Assembly (NCBI RefSeq): GCF_040954645.1
Contig: NC_092804.1
Coordinates: 95,110,862 to 95,174,861 of the forward strand
DNA from: Diabrotica undecimpunctata
Taxonomy: Eukaryota > Arthropoda > Insecta > Coleoptera > Chrysomelidae
Direction: 5' to 3'
DNA: 64,000 nucleotides
The notes beneath the pieces were generated by a model that was not told the origin of the DNA, did not search any database, and saw only the letters and a program-made list of their open reading frames with translations. How positions within the stretch are numbered: position 1 is the stretch's first letter; each line of letters begins with the position of its first letter. Made by a program: the position numbers and the translations under genes. Shown in pieces: positions 1 through 11,922 of this stretch.

Positions 1-239
1 AAACACGTTAAGAGAATCTTAAGAAATAATAACCAACATTTAATTTTTAATACACAAAAGAAATAATGATATACAGAAGATACACAAATTAAAAAAACGT
101 TATTCCCTTATTGTACGCAAGAGAGATACCTCTAGGAAAAAACAAAATTAATTAATCATTAACTTACAAAATATTTTTTCAAAAACTATATGATATCCCC
201 TTAGATAACAAACTCACTTATATTGTCTGCGTATGCCTA

Positions 240-1297
240 CACAAGAGAATATTTTTTGTATCACTCAATGGTAAGAATAGCAGATGAAGAACGGTCTCGC
301 TTGGGGTAGCATAAAGGCACCTACACTGTATAACATTTACACAAACGAACGATCCATAACGGTAGATACTTCTATTATATAGACGATACACCTATTATTG
401 CACAATAAAAATAAACTATGAACCAATTTTCAGCCAAAACCCCTGAAAAGCTCGTGTGTGCTCCTTCAATTTCCCTAACATAGACGCTTTCACAAAACTG
501 AACATCCAATAATGTCATGAAACTGTTGAACGTAGACTACCTATAAATTCCTTGAAAATAGTTTGTATCGCACGGGGTCAGTCACAGAGTATTGTTTAAA
601 ACTAAAAGGTAAATTGAGGACCAGAAATATAATTGTTCGCAAGCTTGTCAGCTAAAAATGGGGTGCACATCCTTCGGTCCTTAAAACATAGACGCTTGCA
701 CTATATGCATCTGCTGCAGAATATACCTTGTTAGACAAATTACCCATTCTTTCTTTTTGTGCACACTACTATCAATTTTAACACAAAAATATCTATTGTA
801 GCTCTTAACCATATTTATTTTGTTACCTGTTTTTAAAGAACCAGTTACCTTTTAGTACGTAGTTATACCAGGTAATAAGATATCCTCTGTTACTCAGTGT
901 AATGCGTATTAGATTACACTGTCTACGAACAGTAGATAAAAATAAGGAGCCCATGTGAACCGTTCAGGGTATATGTTGAAAATATACGGTATAATCGCAC
1001 AGTTGCCAAACTCTCAGAGCTTACTTAAACCGATAAACGTATGGTTCAAATATACATTGAAGAAGATCTGTACGACCCCTATAATATATACACGTGAACT
1101 AAACGATATACATTTATGATACAGGGGTATTTACGGGTTCCAAAAAATTTTTATAAATTATTAAACTCTACATGTTGATGAATCGACAGAACCAATATTA
1201 TGGAATGGTCAAGTGAGCTCCGTATATCGGTATCCACTTGACCACGGAGCTCAATTGAACCTGAATTTTAACATGGGCGGAGTCCACTTTATGCCGT

Positions 1298-1299
<2 letters not shown>
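240..1299 (+). repeat. R1 interspersed repeat, copy 1 (internally deleted)
   Basis: Non-coding repeat that recurs inverted at 6298-7700 and in the same orientation at 27535-29183. Shared blocks include 400-720 (matching 27540-27850) and 900-1299 (matching 28800-29183). The roughly 540 bp present at 27863-28405 are missing here. The right edge ends in a short hairpin-forming segment (arms GTCAAGTGAGCTCCGT / ACGGAGCTCAATTGAAC) directly against a (TA)n tract. No ORF is shared between copies, so this is probably a non-autonomous mobile element of unknown class. Confidence 0.7.

Positions 1300-1362
<63 letters not shown>
1300..1362. repeat. (TA)n microsatellite
   Basis: About 31 uninterrupted TA units bordering the right edge of R1 copy 1. 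The poly-Tyr/Ile reading frame crossing it is an artefact of the repeat. Confidence 0.98.
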
Positions 1363-1366
<4 letters not shown>

Positions 1367-3530
1367 CCGCTATCCTTTAGAACTCTTTTCACGTTGCAGT
1401 AAATTAGCATCACCAAGAATTGCTATCATTTTCTATTTATAAATTGTGTATGTTCGTTTAGGGTACCTTTGTAGGCTTGGCACTGTTGTCGGTTTTTTAA
1501 TATTCCGATTTTTTTTATATATTTAATTTTTACATCAAACCTACGTTTTAACATCGAGCGGTAAAATCACTGTATTTGGCATCATTTTAGAGCCAGTAAA
1601 TGTTGCCGGTATTAATCCTTAAAATAATATTTTAGATACCTAAATATCGATCGGTTGTTTGGGTCAAGTTCGAATGACGACATTGAAACTACCTGCTCAC
1701 AAGTTGCAGTCTCAACAGGTTTTTTTCTTCGTTTAGATGTTATATTTATTTAACCTAGATATTTTTGCCCAGAGAATCGTGTAGGGGAATATTTTACATA
1801 AATTTTAATTTACAACCTGTTTAGTCGAAGCTATCGATGAATAGTTTGAGATAAATATTATGGTTTTATGGGATTAAGGCCTTTATTATTGGTTGTGATT
1901 GTGATAATGTTTGAAATTTTGATTTCCATTCCGGAAATCGTTCTCAAACAACGTTTTTCTGTACAAAATGTGTATACACATGTTTACATAATTAGTACAA
2001 TAAACAAAGCTATTGTAAAATAATAGTGGAAATCAAAACGTTAAATATTAGTTAATTAAAAATGTAATTTTCATCTCAATAACGACCAATAATTGTGGCT
2101 TAATCACAGAAAGTAGTTCACGGAACCTCGCTAAATAATTTAAAAAAATCTTATACAGAAATTTAAATTCTAAATAGTATGAGGGGTAGCTGACGAAAAA
2201 TTCGTAAAGACGTACAGTTGATTTTGCTTTGTTTTTTTAAACAATCTTAAAAGGCAAAAAAAATAATTTTTTGCTTATAAAACGTTTTGTATACATTCTA
2301 AAGAAAAATAATTCAAATAATAGTTGTAGACCATAAAAAGTTTTTTATGTAGAGAAATACCAAATTTAAATACATAAATAATTGATATAATTTCAAAAAA
2401 CCGTAAACTCTATGATATTATGTTTGTAGTAATTTATAAATAATGTTAATAACTTTGTTTTTGGCCTAACGACAGGCAATTATGGCAAGTGTGCTAAATA
2501 TCAAGCAGATAATCGAGAATAGTTTGTGGTTTTAGTACTTGTGTATAATTTTTCTTTTCATCTGATTAAACCAAGATATAACTATTATGTTTAAATGTTG
2601 TAAGGATTAAAACTGGTCTTTTGTCGACCCATTTTATTACTTGTAAAATCAATAATGGGGTTAAGTTTCTCGTGAGTAACTGGTTGCAATTTTTTTAATC
2701 GAGATTTTGGTTTTACATGTTTTTATAGTAAAACATCTGCACATGAATAATTCGTTTTTTGAACAATGATTTCAATTCATCGACCAATAGTCTAAAATAA
2801 GGTTTTATTACGTCGTCCGGAATATTATAAACTGGTTCTTTTTCACAAATATATTGGAAATATGGTTTACATTCTATATTTAGAAAAATCTTTTACTGCA
2901 ACTCTTGTTCCCATAAGACCGTATGTTATAAATAAATATATTCCTATAAGAATTATCTTGAAAGATGAAAAAAATACAATAAAAAAGTGCAATATTAAGT
3001 GTTATTTAAAAAATAATAAGTCATTCACGGGCGTACAGTTAAAAACAAAAGTTTTCAGTGTTCTATTGCTTGATTATTATTATCTGGTATTCTGAAAATG
3101 TTGACATTTTTTCCTGGTCTGATCTCCCTCAACTAACGTCATCTTTCTTAATTGGTGGGTTGTATTGATCAGGTCTCTTTAAGTGTTTTGTTGCTATCCA
3201 TAGTGAATGATCTTCTTTAGACAATGTACTAATGTAGTGTTCAAATGTGGCATTGCGTACATCATGTAGCGCTCATCTTAATTGTCTGATTATCTACCTC
3301 TTGCTCTTTATTTTTCGACTATTAGTTGTATAATATAATTCGGAGTGTTATTTGTCTTTTCTTGATTTGGAATTGTTAATCGTGTAGCTCCATATGAAAT
3401 AGTAGGAGATGAAAACGGCAGCATATTCATCCATAAAAAAAAGGAAACGCGATAAAGATATCTGAAACAACTGTTTTATGTTATAAGAGATGAAATAGTC
3501 CGAAATTACCAAAACAGGTGAACAGGGCAC
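1363..3530. other. AT-rich stretch without recognisable genes
   Basis: No coding sequence can be supported. The ORF at 2862-3095 is 77 codons, of biased AT-rich composition and matches nothing I know. The only structure I see is the degenerate inverted repeat entered separately at 1855-2110. Confidence 0.6.
1855..2110. mobile_element. Degenerate foldback/MITE relic
   Basis: Left arm (about 1870-1945) contains TTTTGATTTCC..CGGAAATCGTTCTCAAA. The right arm (about 2024-2110) carries GTGGAAATCAAAACGTTAA and AATTGTGGCTTAATCACAG, roughly the reverse complement. The same core (GATTTCC-rich stem, AATTGTGGCTTA end) occurs in the well-preserved hairpin at 17703-17885, so both appear to belong to one family. 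It is diverged, so the boundaries are soft. Confidence 0.5.
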
Positions 3531-3535
3531 TATAA

Positions 3536-3715
3536 AGAGGAAGTAAAATTAGCTATGAAACAGTTTGAATGAGAAAAAAAAGTAAGCTTAGACCAAATAC
3601 CAGCAGGAATTATTCAACTGAAGAAAAAAATTAAATCGATAACAATATTCACTCCATTTACAGAAAAGGCGGTGACCCGCAATTATTTTAAGAACTTCTT
3701 TAATAGCCTCCAGTC
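3536..3715 (+). pseudogene. Decayed LINE reverse-transcriptase fragment (RTE-like)
   Basis: Reading across one stop gives EEVKLAMKQFE followed by VSLDQIPAGIIQL. This resembles the conserved RTE-type segment at the start of the RT domain (a helix ending in Asn-Gly-Lys, then pro-Gly-x-Asp-x-Ile-Pro-x-Glu). Only about 60 residues are recognisable and nothing around them helps, so the call rests on this short resemblance. Confidence 0.35.
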
Positions 3716-4249
3716 AACAATTTCCTAACCATGTTTAAAAAACGTACGGAATGCACTGTATATACTAACCTAAGTCCTCAACATACTTGTTGTTGCAGTT
3801 TTATGTGCATTTATGTTTTATTGCATGTATTACGATCAACTTAAAGGTTATGCACGACTCCCCTTGTATAGATACACAGGCAAGCACATGCGGGAAAAAA
3901 AAAAGGATTTGTCATACCGTTACATTATGTCAAATTTTAACGTTGAATATTTTATGGTCCCCTTTGGGTTATAAAACGAATGATCGACTTTTTCTCGCAC
4001 AGATCCCTGCTATGTAACTTTACAAAGCGAGTTTGCTGGGTATTAAAGAACCGTCTATGGCATCATATAATTTTACGCTAATATTTCACGTTCTGCGACG
4101 CATTCCACGTTTGACACATTGTCTTTTTTAGTTTTCTGTCATTCTATTTGTTAAATCCTATCTCATTCTCGTCACAGCGTCAAGGAGCAGTAAATGTGTA
4201 TACTGAACGGGAGGCATATGTCTAACAGTGAACGTTGGAGATTTTTCGA

Positions 4250-4720
4250 GTTTATCATATCTTCTTCTTTGAGTGCCTCTGCTATCGGAGATTGGATATC
4301 ATTAGGGCGATTCTAATTTTATTTACTGCTGTTTTGAATAATTAGTTAGTGGTACAGCCAAACCACTCTCTTAAATTTCTCATCCAGGACATTCTTCTAC
4401 GGCCTGGATTTCTGCGTCCTTGGATTTTTCCATGCATTATATTTTGTAGGAATGTGTACTTTTGTCCTCTCATCAGGTGGCCAAACTATTCAAGTTTTCT
4501 CTTTTTTATATTCAGTATAACTTCTGGATCGTTATTTATTCTGCGTATTACCTCTTCATTTGTAATTTTATCCACCCGACTTATTTTTAGTATACGGCGG
4601 TAGCACCACATCTCAAAGCTTTCAAGATTTTTAACATTCTTCTGTTTAAGAGTTAGTTAATGCCTCAACAACCGTAAAGCAAAGTACTGAATACATACTA
4701 AGTAGTTAACTAAAAGTGGA
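4250..4720 (-). pseudogene. LINE 3' end (RTE-like RT C-terminus)
   Basis: Reading the minus strand with frame changes gives the typical C-terminal tail of RTE-like reverse transcriptases: FEMWCYRRILKISRVDKITN, then EEVIRRIN, HLMRGQKYTFLQNIMHGKI, GRRNPGRRRMSW, REWFGCTT and finally ALMISNLR followed by a stop. It ends in a GAAGAAG-like tail near 4255. The same family tail is on the plus strand at 9702-10290 and in the 101-bp insertion at 14134-14234. The copy is 5'-truncated and frameshifted, and no endonuclease or catalytic RT region is present. Confidence 0.75.
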
Positions 4721-4849
4721 CGTATGCAAAGAGATGTTTGACGTAATCGTATGGTATTCGCTAATAATCCTGTCACGTAATATGCCACACACTTCTGTGC
4801 GTTAATTCGTTTACGCAACTAAGCCTCTTTTGACATAACATATATAGGA

Positions 4850-5703
4850 GCAAAGATATATACCTATAGTCCTTTTAGTGTTGATGTATTTGATTTGTAC
4901 GTCGTAGTATTCTATTAGTTAAATGGTACCATTTGAGGTACTTTACGTCACGATTGGACTAATAGGATCGAAGATACATAACTAAGGCCCTTTTGCCAAG
5001 CTACTCTATTTAATTTTTATATCTCATTGTATTATATTAGTTAAATTCTATCATTTAAGGTACGAAACGTCATGATTGGACTAATAGGACCGCAGATACA
5101 TAACTAAGGCCCTTTTGACAAGCTGATGTATTTTATTTTTCTATCTTATTGTATTCGATTGGTTAAATCCTATCATTTGAGGTACTGTACGTCACGATTG
5201 GGCCACTAAAAACAAAGATACGTAACTAAGGCCCTTTTGACGTGATGTTGTATTTGATTTCTATGTCATTGTATTCTATTGGTTAAGTGCTATCATTTGA
5301 GGTATCGTACGTCACGATTGGACTAACAGGACCGAAGATACATAACTAAGGCCATTTTGACATGCTACTCCATTAAATTTTTATACCTCATTGTATTTTA
5401 TTTGTCAAATCCTTTCATTTGAGGTACTGCACGTCATGATTGGACTAATAGAACTAAAGATACGCAACTAAGGCCCTTTTGACATTGTTCTGCATTTGAT
5501 TTTTCTATCCCATTGTATTATTTATGTTATTTCCTATCATTAGAGGTACTATACGTCACGATTGGACTAATAGGACCGAAGATACGTGACTACGGCCCTT
5601 TGGACATGTTGCTGTATTTAATTTTTTTATTTCATTGTTTTTAATTGGTTAAATCCTGTCATTTGAGATACTGTACGTCACGACTGGACGAAGATACAAT
5701 AGG
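4850..5703. repeat. Satellite array, 122-bp period, about 7 units
   Basis: The motif ACGTCA(C/T)GATTGG recurs starting at 4945, 5067, 5189, 5309, 5431, 5553 and 5675, with spacings of 122, 122, 120, 122, 122 and 122 bp. Each unit also carries ATTTGAGGTACT upstream and GATACATAACTAAGGCCCTTTTGAC downstream. Units are diverged from each other by substitutions, with little length change. The last unit is cut short after CGACTGGACGAAGATACAATAG. There is no coding content. Confidence 0.92.
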
Positions 5704-6209
5704 TAGTTGCAATATATCATAACCCGTTACTTTTAACCAAACATGATGCCAGAATGATTTGTAGATGAAAAAAATATATATATATTCTTAAATTTACTAT
5801 TTCGTCGTGGGTAATATTATATTCAACAACGATGCCAAATTTCTGATGCTAAAATGATTGATAATGAAAGTGGGATATACATTTTCATGTATATAATGGC
5901 AGCGAGTAAACGGTAAAACCCTGAACTAAATATATATAATATTTTCACTGTACCATCATTTTAGACTCAAACATTTTCTGGAATAAACTTATATAACTCA
6001 GTAAGGGATAAAAAGAGAAAGCGGATATTTTAAAATACCAACACGGTATCAAGACTCTAATCAATGAGATGGTTAAAATTCTTGTAACAAGTACGGGAAA
6101 ACAGTTATTAAGGTCTTGTAAAGTAGCGTCGATATACAGATGCTACTTTGCAAGACGATGCTAAATTGATGGTAAAAGCATAATGTATCGATGCGAAAAT
6201 GATAGTAGG
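5704..6209. other. Non-coding AT-rich spacer with GATGCYAAAATGAT-like motifs
   Basis: Several loosely repeated motifs (GATGCCAGAATGATT, GATGCTAAAATGATT, GATGCGAAAATGATAG) are spread across the stretch. No gene is seen. The end near the (TA)n tract (AATGATAGTAGGAT) is roughly the inverse of the sequence after the first (TA)n tract (ATCCCGCTATCCTTT at 1365). Confidence 0.45.
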
Positions 6210-6227
6210 ATATATATATATACATAT

Positions 6228-6297
<70 letters not shown>
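6210..6297. repeat. (TA)n microsatellite
   Basis: TA repeat with a short interruption (TACATATAGA near 6221-6230). It abuts R1 copy 2 at its left edge, mirroring the tract at 1300-1362. Confidence 0.97.
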
Positions 6298-6299
<2 letters not shown>

Positions 6300-7700
6300 A
6301 CGGCATAAAGTGGACTCCGCCCATGTTAAAATTCAGGTTCAAGTGAGCTCCGTGGTCAAGTGGCCACCGATATACGGAGCTCACTTGACCATTCCATAAT
6401 ATTGGCTCTGTCGATTCGTCAACATGTATAGTTTAACAATTTTTAAAAATTTTGTGGAGCCCCTAAGTACCCCTGTATCATGAATGTATATCGCTTAGTT
6501 CACGTTTATATATTATAGGGGTCGTTCAGATCTTGTTCCGTGTATATTGGAACCATACGTATATCGGTTTAAGTAAGCTCTGATAGTTTGGCAACTATGG
6601 GATTAAGCGTTTATTTCCAGCGTATATTCTAAACGGTTCATATAGACTCCTTACTTTTGTTATCATTCATACGCATTACAGTATGTAACAGATATGTGTA
6701 CTACCAAATACCTGTTTTTGGTAGGTACGTGCTTTTCTAAAAATAGATTTATAGATACAAAAGGATTTCATTACCAAGTTGGATGTGTTTTTTCATATGC
6801 GAAAATTTCCTAATGTATTTTGTTAACGTGAGTATGTCTTTATACGTTTTATTTAAGAATCCGGTTAATAAGAACTTCTTTTATTTCATCCATTGTTTCA
6901 TGATATCTTATATACAGCTTTTTTATTATTTTATTTCTTCTATTTTATTATTTTATATTTTTCTGGATTCTATTTCTTATTATTCTATTTTTTAATTCTG
7001 GATAGAAGGTTATCTCAAAATAAATATTTAAGTGCTAAAATACGAGTAGATATTTTTTTGTTAAAATGGGTAGTAGTGCACAAAATAGGGAAGAATGATT
7101 AATTTTTCTAACATGAATTATACCACTTCACCAATATTACATATTTCTGAATGTTTTATCCCGTATTTAAGGGTAATATGTATTCAATATAAGTGGAGTT
7201 AGTGTCAAATTGCAATGATCTTTATAAGTAATAGCTTACTGACTGTACTTTACGTGTTCAGTTCACATAAATAAACCTTGTCCCTTCAAAAAGAGCGATT
7301 TGAACGGTAAAGTTAACTAAGAAAGTGTGATAAGTCTTGTACCACCCCACATGCACACAAGTTAACCGGTGTTTGCAGGCAAGAGTCCTCCTGGCAGATT
7401 TAAGGAAGATAACTCCCATAAGGAAGTTCCGTTCGAGGGATCAGATGGCGAGGAGCAGCTTATTTTTGTTTGTATATCTTGCAGATGTGTTGATATAGCC
7501 AGTTTTTCCTTGATTCTAGTCATGAAATGGGCTGGAATTCGTGAAGTGGATGTCACGAATCTGGACTTTGTTTTTTTTTGCTCTCTAGCTACTTATCTTC
7601 GGATATTAGGTGGATTAATAGCTACGATATTGTAGAGCTTATGTATGGATGTGAGTCTTAATATTCCCTGAATTTGGCTGACTAATTTATAACTAAATAT
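6298..7700 (-). repeat. R1 interspersed repeat, copy 2 (inverted)
   Basis: Reverse complement of 27885-29183. Matching landmarks include the hairpin segment at 6340-6392, the block around 6780-6900, the block around 7120-7270, the block 7362-7460 (matching 28040-28160) and the end at 7630-7700 (matching 27900-27970). Small ORFs inside (for example at 6783-6995 and 7369-7635) are not conserved in frame between copies, so I do not call them genes. Confidence 0.8.
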
Positions 7701-7729
7701 TTTATAAGTTATTTAAATAACTATTTATA

Positions 7730-8170
7730 AGCGGCATTTAGATTAACAAATACCACTCCTCATACCTGATATTTTTCGTACTTCTTTTCGCTGTGTTGGG
7801 CAAGATTTAGTATTTGTGACATATAGGATCTAACCTGTCATATATAGCCACTTTTGTCTTTTAATTTGAGTTTTTCTTCTATTATCGGTTTATATTAAGG
7901 ATCATGTACAGAAGTATTCTGTATAGCTGACAAAATAAATAGATATATTGGCCGATAGCTTTTGGGGTCGTTGGAGTTTTTGCCAGGTTTAAGCAAGGCA
8001 ACAACTTTGTCTTTGCTTTGCTTGTCTAAAGACTTTGGATATTAGCCATTGTTGTATTTTTAGTTCAAATTTTATAGTTAGTTTTGTGCTTAGATCCTCA
8101 GCCAGGAGCCGTATATTGTTCATTATATACGTGGATAGCGGATCCAAGCTCAACATCGTTGAAAGGTTCT
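7730..8170 (-). pseudogene. Decayed LINE reverse-transcriptase fragment
   Basis: On the minus strand, with frameshifts, a recognisable RT stretch appears: KTKLLPCLNLAKT (ancestral Leu-Lys-Pro-Gly-Lys region), NDPKSYRPIYLF, then SQILNLAQHSEKKYEKYQV and FVNLNAAYK. The last corresponds to the first catalytic Asp region (F-V-D-L-x-x-A-Y-D), and both of its Asp positions read as Asn or Lys here. A short fragment of the same family lies at 26458-26518. Heavily mutated and non-functional. Confidence 0.6.
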
Positions 8171-9700
8171 CTCAGCTGACTGGTTTTGTTTTCTCTCATT
8201 ATAAGTTTTTCTTTGCTTCTTTGCCTGCATTTAATATGTAATTTTCAGCGATTAGCTTAATACCAAATACCATAGGATTGGCCATCTATGTGCTTCCTGC
8301 ATTTTGTTAAGCGCATATGTAAAGTGGAGTGTCTTTATCTCTAGATATACTCTTTGGAGTATAAAACTGTGTCTAAAGGACCGATTTGACAAAAAACATA
8401 TTGAACGGGTGATTTAAGTGTGAATTGAACATTACCCAGGGTACGCCCGATTGCGGTGGTCTTATTAGTACTTCAATTTTCGTGAACGCTTCTACTTTAA
8501 ACTTCATAAAAAATGACTAATCTTTCACTTTTCTGTTACTGTTATTTTAAGACGATATTTCGAGTCAGATTTTTATAGTAATAACTATGGTCAATATATA
8601 GTCTCTATAAGTAAATGAGTTTGTGGTATCGGTTACAACTCAAATATATTGATAATGAGGAAATAAACAGGTTAAAATAGGTGTAGAAAATTTTACCTAC
8701 ATATATCGGCACCATTGTTCAGGAGATGGGTTTATCCCAGAGATCAAAGGTTACATACTTTTACAGGCGTATTCTAGGTTCTATTTATATATTTTTATTA
8801 CTAAAAAAGTGTATTTATAATAAAGGCCTTAAGCTATCTGTAGATTCCATGAATATTAGAATCTATGGAAATTAGCAAATTAAAAAATACAGACATAATT
8901 CTGAATGACCAACTTGAGACAAACAGTTATCCCCTCCTCAACTTATTCAGTTACAAAATATGACGTGTAAACGCATACCTGTTTAATTGTTAGATAAAAT
9001 GAATTTCCATCAAGTAACGGTCGAATCTATCACTTAGTAAAAGAGTACGAAAAGACCTGCTTATGCTTTAGAGTATGGGTACTTTAGTACAAAGTACCCT
9101 TTGCTTTTGCCAATTGCTTTGTCACTTTCTCAGCGATGGGTCTCCCTTTTGCTCATCAATAATGTTCCCGCTTGATATAGTTATTCTAAGATATTCAGAT
9201 TTCACTATATGCTCTACATTTGGTTTTATCTCCTATTAATTTACAACTACGACGAAATCTTTATAATATATCTGATGCATTGATAATAAAGTTGAGTAGA
9301 ATACTTGGTAGATAATATTTATTTGTTTTGAGTATACTTATTTTACGACCTAGTACATAAAAAAAATAATACTTGTGTGCTCAGTGCTTTCTAAGTCTGT
9401 AAAACAAAAATATGCTTCCATATTAGATTATACATTTATTAAGAATGTCCACTCTCTGAATTGAAGTTTTTATCTTAAAATATGACTGTGTCCCACAATC
9501 TTTCACAAAAGTTATTCTTTTCTGAAATTTTCTGAATAAGGTTCAGTAGGTTTTTATATTTTGTTTTACGTTTTAATCTTTAAATAGGAGTTCATTTTTT
9601 GAAAAACTATAAACATGTGACAACAAATTGCTATATGAACGGCGTTATGCATCACTAGACCCAGCCCCATTTCCTTAAATTGTGGATTATGGCGCTTTCT
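8171..9700. other. AT-rich stretch, mostly featureless
   Basis: No gene can be supported. The minus strand at about 9110-9215 reads EHIVKSEYLRITISSGN, which weakly resembles the E-Y-L-G-x-x-I-S segment of RTE-like RTs, so part of this may be another LINE relic. The rest shows nothing I can name. Confidence 0.4.
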
Positions 9701-9701
9701 G

Positions 9702-10290
9702 GTGGAAAAGAGGAACAACAGGATAACATCAGATGTAGACCAAACAAAAGAAATTAGGACACGCATTGAAATAGCACGTGCATTATTTTTTAAACTTAAA
9801 AAGTTTCTTTGTTTTCGGGATATAAAGTTAGAGCCTGAGAATGCTTCGATGTTACGTGTTCTCTACTTTTCTTTATGGCTTGGAAGCGTGAACACTAAAA
9901 CAAGTCCATCTGAATAAGTTGGCCGCCTTTGAATTTTGGTGTTACAGAAGAATCCTATGAATATCATGGATTCAAAGAATGTTAAACGTGGAAGTAACTA
10001 GAATGATAGGAAATGGGGCGGAAATATTATTAACTATCAAAAGACGAAAACTTGAGTACTTAGGACATGTGATGAGAGGGCAAAAATACGCATTATTACA
10101 ACTTATTATGCAAGGCAAAATCCGAGGAAAGCGAAATGTGGGAAGACGAAGAATATTCTGGCTTAAAAACTTAAGGGAATGGTTTGAATGTAGTAGTGCA
10201 GAACTTTATAGAGCGGCAGTCAACAGAGTCCGTATAGCCATGATGATTTCCAACCTTCGATAGAAGATGGAACTTAAAGAAGAAGATAGA
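9702..10290 (+). pseudogene. LINE 3' end (RTE-like RT C-terminus)
   Basis: Two frames together give the C-terminal part of an RTE-like RT: IRTRIEIARALFFKLKK (9755-9805), a degenerate YFSLWLGSVNTKTSPSE (about 9870-9915), then in another frame NVEVTRMIGNGAEILLTIKR, KLEYLGHVMRGQKY, GKRNVGRRRIFW, LREWFECSS and MMISNLR at the stop at 10261. An A/G-rich GAAGAAG tail follows. The catalytic core is absent (5' truncation) and there is at least one frameshift near 9920-9980. Same family as 4250-4720. Confidence 0.8.
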
Positions 10291-10661
10291 AAAAAGCATA
10301 AACTATCTACGTAATAAATCCCATTAACCTGTTAGTAACGGATAACCAGATATATTTAAAAAGATTAAGTACCTTTCTTTTTATTTTGGATTTTGAATTT
10401 TGCATAACTAGAGCAAGCGACTAATTTTTGTGTATTAGTTTTGGACCAAGCGCCTCTTGCGAGCGTTTTAATGATTGTAAATCGAATATTTGGCAACATA
10501 TGTACATAAACGTGGTTAACAATGGTGACGTTGGCAACTTGTTGAGGCGTTTAGGTTAAGAAGTAGTTTCAGTTATTGCTTAAATTTTTCTATAATAGTC
10601 ACATTACAGAAGAGCTAACACAGAAAGAGAATACTTAACAAAAGACATAACATTAAGTAAA

Positions 10662-11480
10662 ATGTATGAATTGTATATTAAAGAAGCAGACAATGACCTT
10701 GTTAAATTTTCGTTTTACAAAAAAATGTTTTTAACACGATTTAATCTTCAAAGAAAAAAGTTGAAAAAAGATACTTGTAGTAGATGTGATTGTTTCGAAT
10801 TAGAAATTAAAAATTGCGCAGATAACGAACAATTAAGCGTTAAAAAAAGAAAAAATGTGCACTTAGAAGAAAGAAAGCTAGACATGAAGATAAGCAACGA
10901 TCAACCAGAAGTGGAAACCTTTTGTTTTGATTTAAAGAAAAATTCTTCCCCTTTCGAGAATTCTAATAAATATTGTATATTATAAGCGTCAATTATGTAT
11001 TTACAACCTTGGTATCCATAGCGCCAAGGATAAAAAAGGTCATTGTTATATTTGTATAGAAGGTGAAGCTGGTCGGGGAGCCCAGGACGTAGGCATTTGT
11101 CTTAAGAAACACATTGAAGAAAATGTTACTTCTGCAAAACATGTAATTTTGTGGTCAGACTCTTGTGGCGGCCAAAACCGCAGCATTAAAATAGTTTTGA
11201 TTCTGAAAATGATTTTGGAAACTCATCCTACCATTGAAAAAATTACATTACGCTATTACTTTCCTAGTCATAGCTTTTACCCAATGGTAGTGATTTTGGA
11301 GATTTTGAAAATGCCCTAAAATTTCAACAACGTTTATATACCGTTGATGATTACCTAAACGTGATGAAAAAATTTTGTAAAAAGAACCCACTAGTAGTTC
11401 ACAGAATGAAAAAAAAAAGAATTCGTCAAGCTAAGAAGAAATACAAGCGAATCAACAGAAGAGACCAATTTAATAGATCT
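10662..11480 (+). pseudogene. Decayed DUF7869-type (transposase-like) gene
   Basis: A first ORF (10662-10985, 107 codons) begins MYELYIKEADND and contains a Cys pair, TCSRCDCFELEIK. The reading then shifts frame and continues through HCYICIEGEAGRGAQDVGIC, HVILWSDSCGGQNRS and YYFPSHSFYP, followed by another frame with GSDFGDFENALK. The W-S-D-x-C-G-G-Q-N-(R/K) motif and the following S-H-S-F-x-P-x-D-x-D-F-G pattern are hallmarks of a widespread insect/metazoan family annotated as DUF7869 and thought to derive from DNA transposons; the functional assignment is inference. At least two frameshifts break it. Its 3' end runs into a LINE-tail segment at about 11440. Confidence 0.65.
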
Positions 11481-11870
11481 TGATAAAATATTAAAGTTAA
11501 CAACTACAATTTCGTAAATATGGAACACTTTAAATATCTTAGATAAATAATCACGGTTAATAATAATGCCACTAAAGAAATACAGATCATAATTTAAACT
11601 TTTTACCTATTTTAATACATAGATGCTAATCATGGACAATGACTAAAACGGATAAGGAAGAACTACGAATATTTGAAAGGAAAATAATAGGAAAATTGTT
11701 TTAACCTCATTATGATATAGCTACAAATCCGTATAGAAGAAGAACACATACTGAATAAAGAAAGCTCTTATAACGATATTGTTTAGGAAAATAAATTGCT
11801 TAAGGTAGATGCAAAACATCCAATCATATCTCAAAAAATTAACATCGTGAAGGTTCTTCTCTGAACCCCA
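11440..11870 (+). repeat. R2 repeat fragment (decayed LINE RT tail)
   Basis: Matches 17420-18165. It starts at the shared block AAATACAAGCGAATCAACAG and includes TATGGAACACTTTAAATATC, which translates around E-H-F-K-Y-L-R (the RT F-K-Y-L-G segment). It continues to the block CATCCAATCATATCTCAAAA. It lacks the hairpin insertion present at 17703-17885. Broken by many stops. Confidence 0.65.
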
Positions 11871-11922
11871 TGACAAATGGCTAATCTTTTACTTTTCATT
11901 AAAAATTTAAATTTTAATAAGT

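Noticed and set aside
1198..1416. ORFs with long Tyr/Ile runs over (TA)n tracts (also near 6199, 19745, 42327, 53436)
   Set aside because: Translations of microsatellites in any frame; open on both strands simply because TA repeats contain no stop in these frames.
2862..3095. 77-codon ORF in the 1.4-3.5 kb spacer
   Set aside because: Lys/Ile/Tyr-rich composition typical of chance ORFs in AT-rich DNA; no motif, no repeat in other R1-linked regions.
4850..5703. CRISPR-like array
   Set aside because: The whole 122-bp unit is repeated; there are no short repeats with unique spacers, and the genome is eukaryotic.
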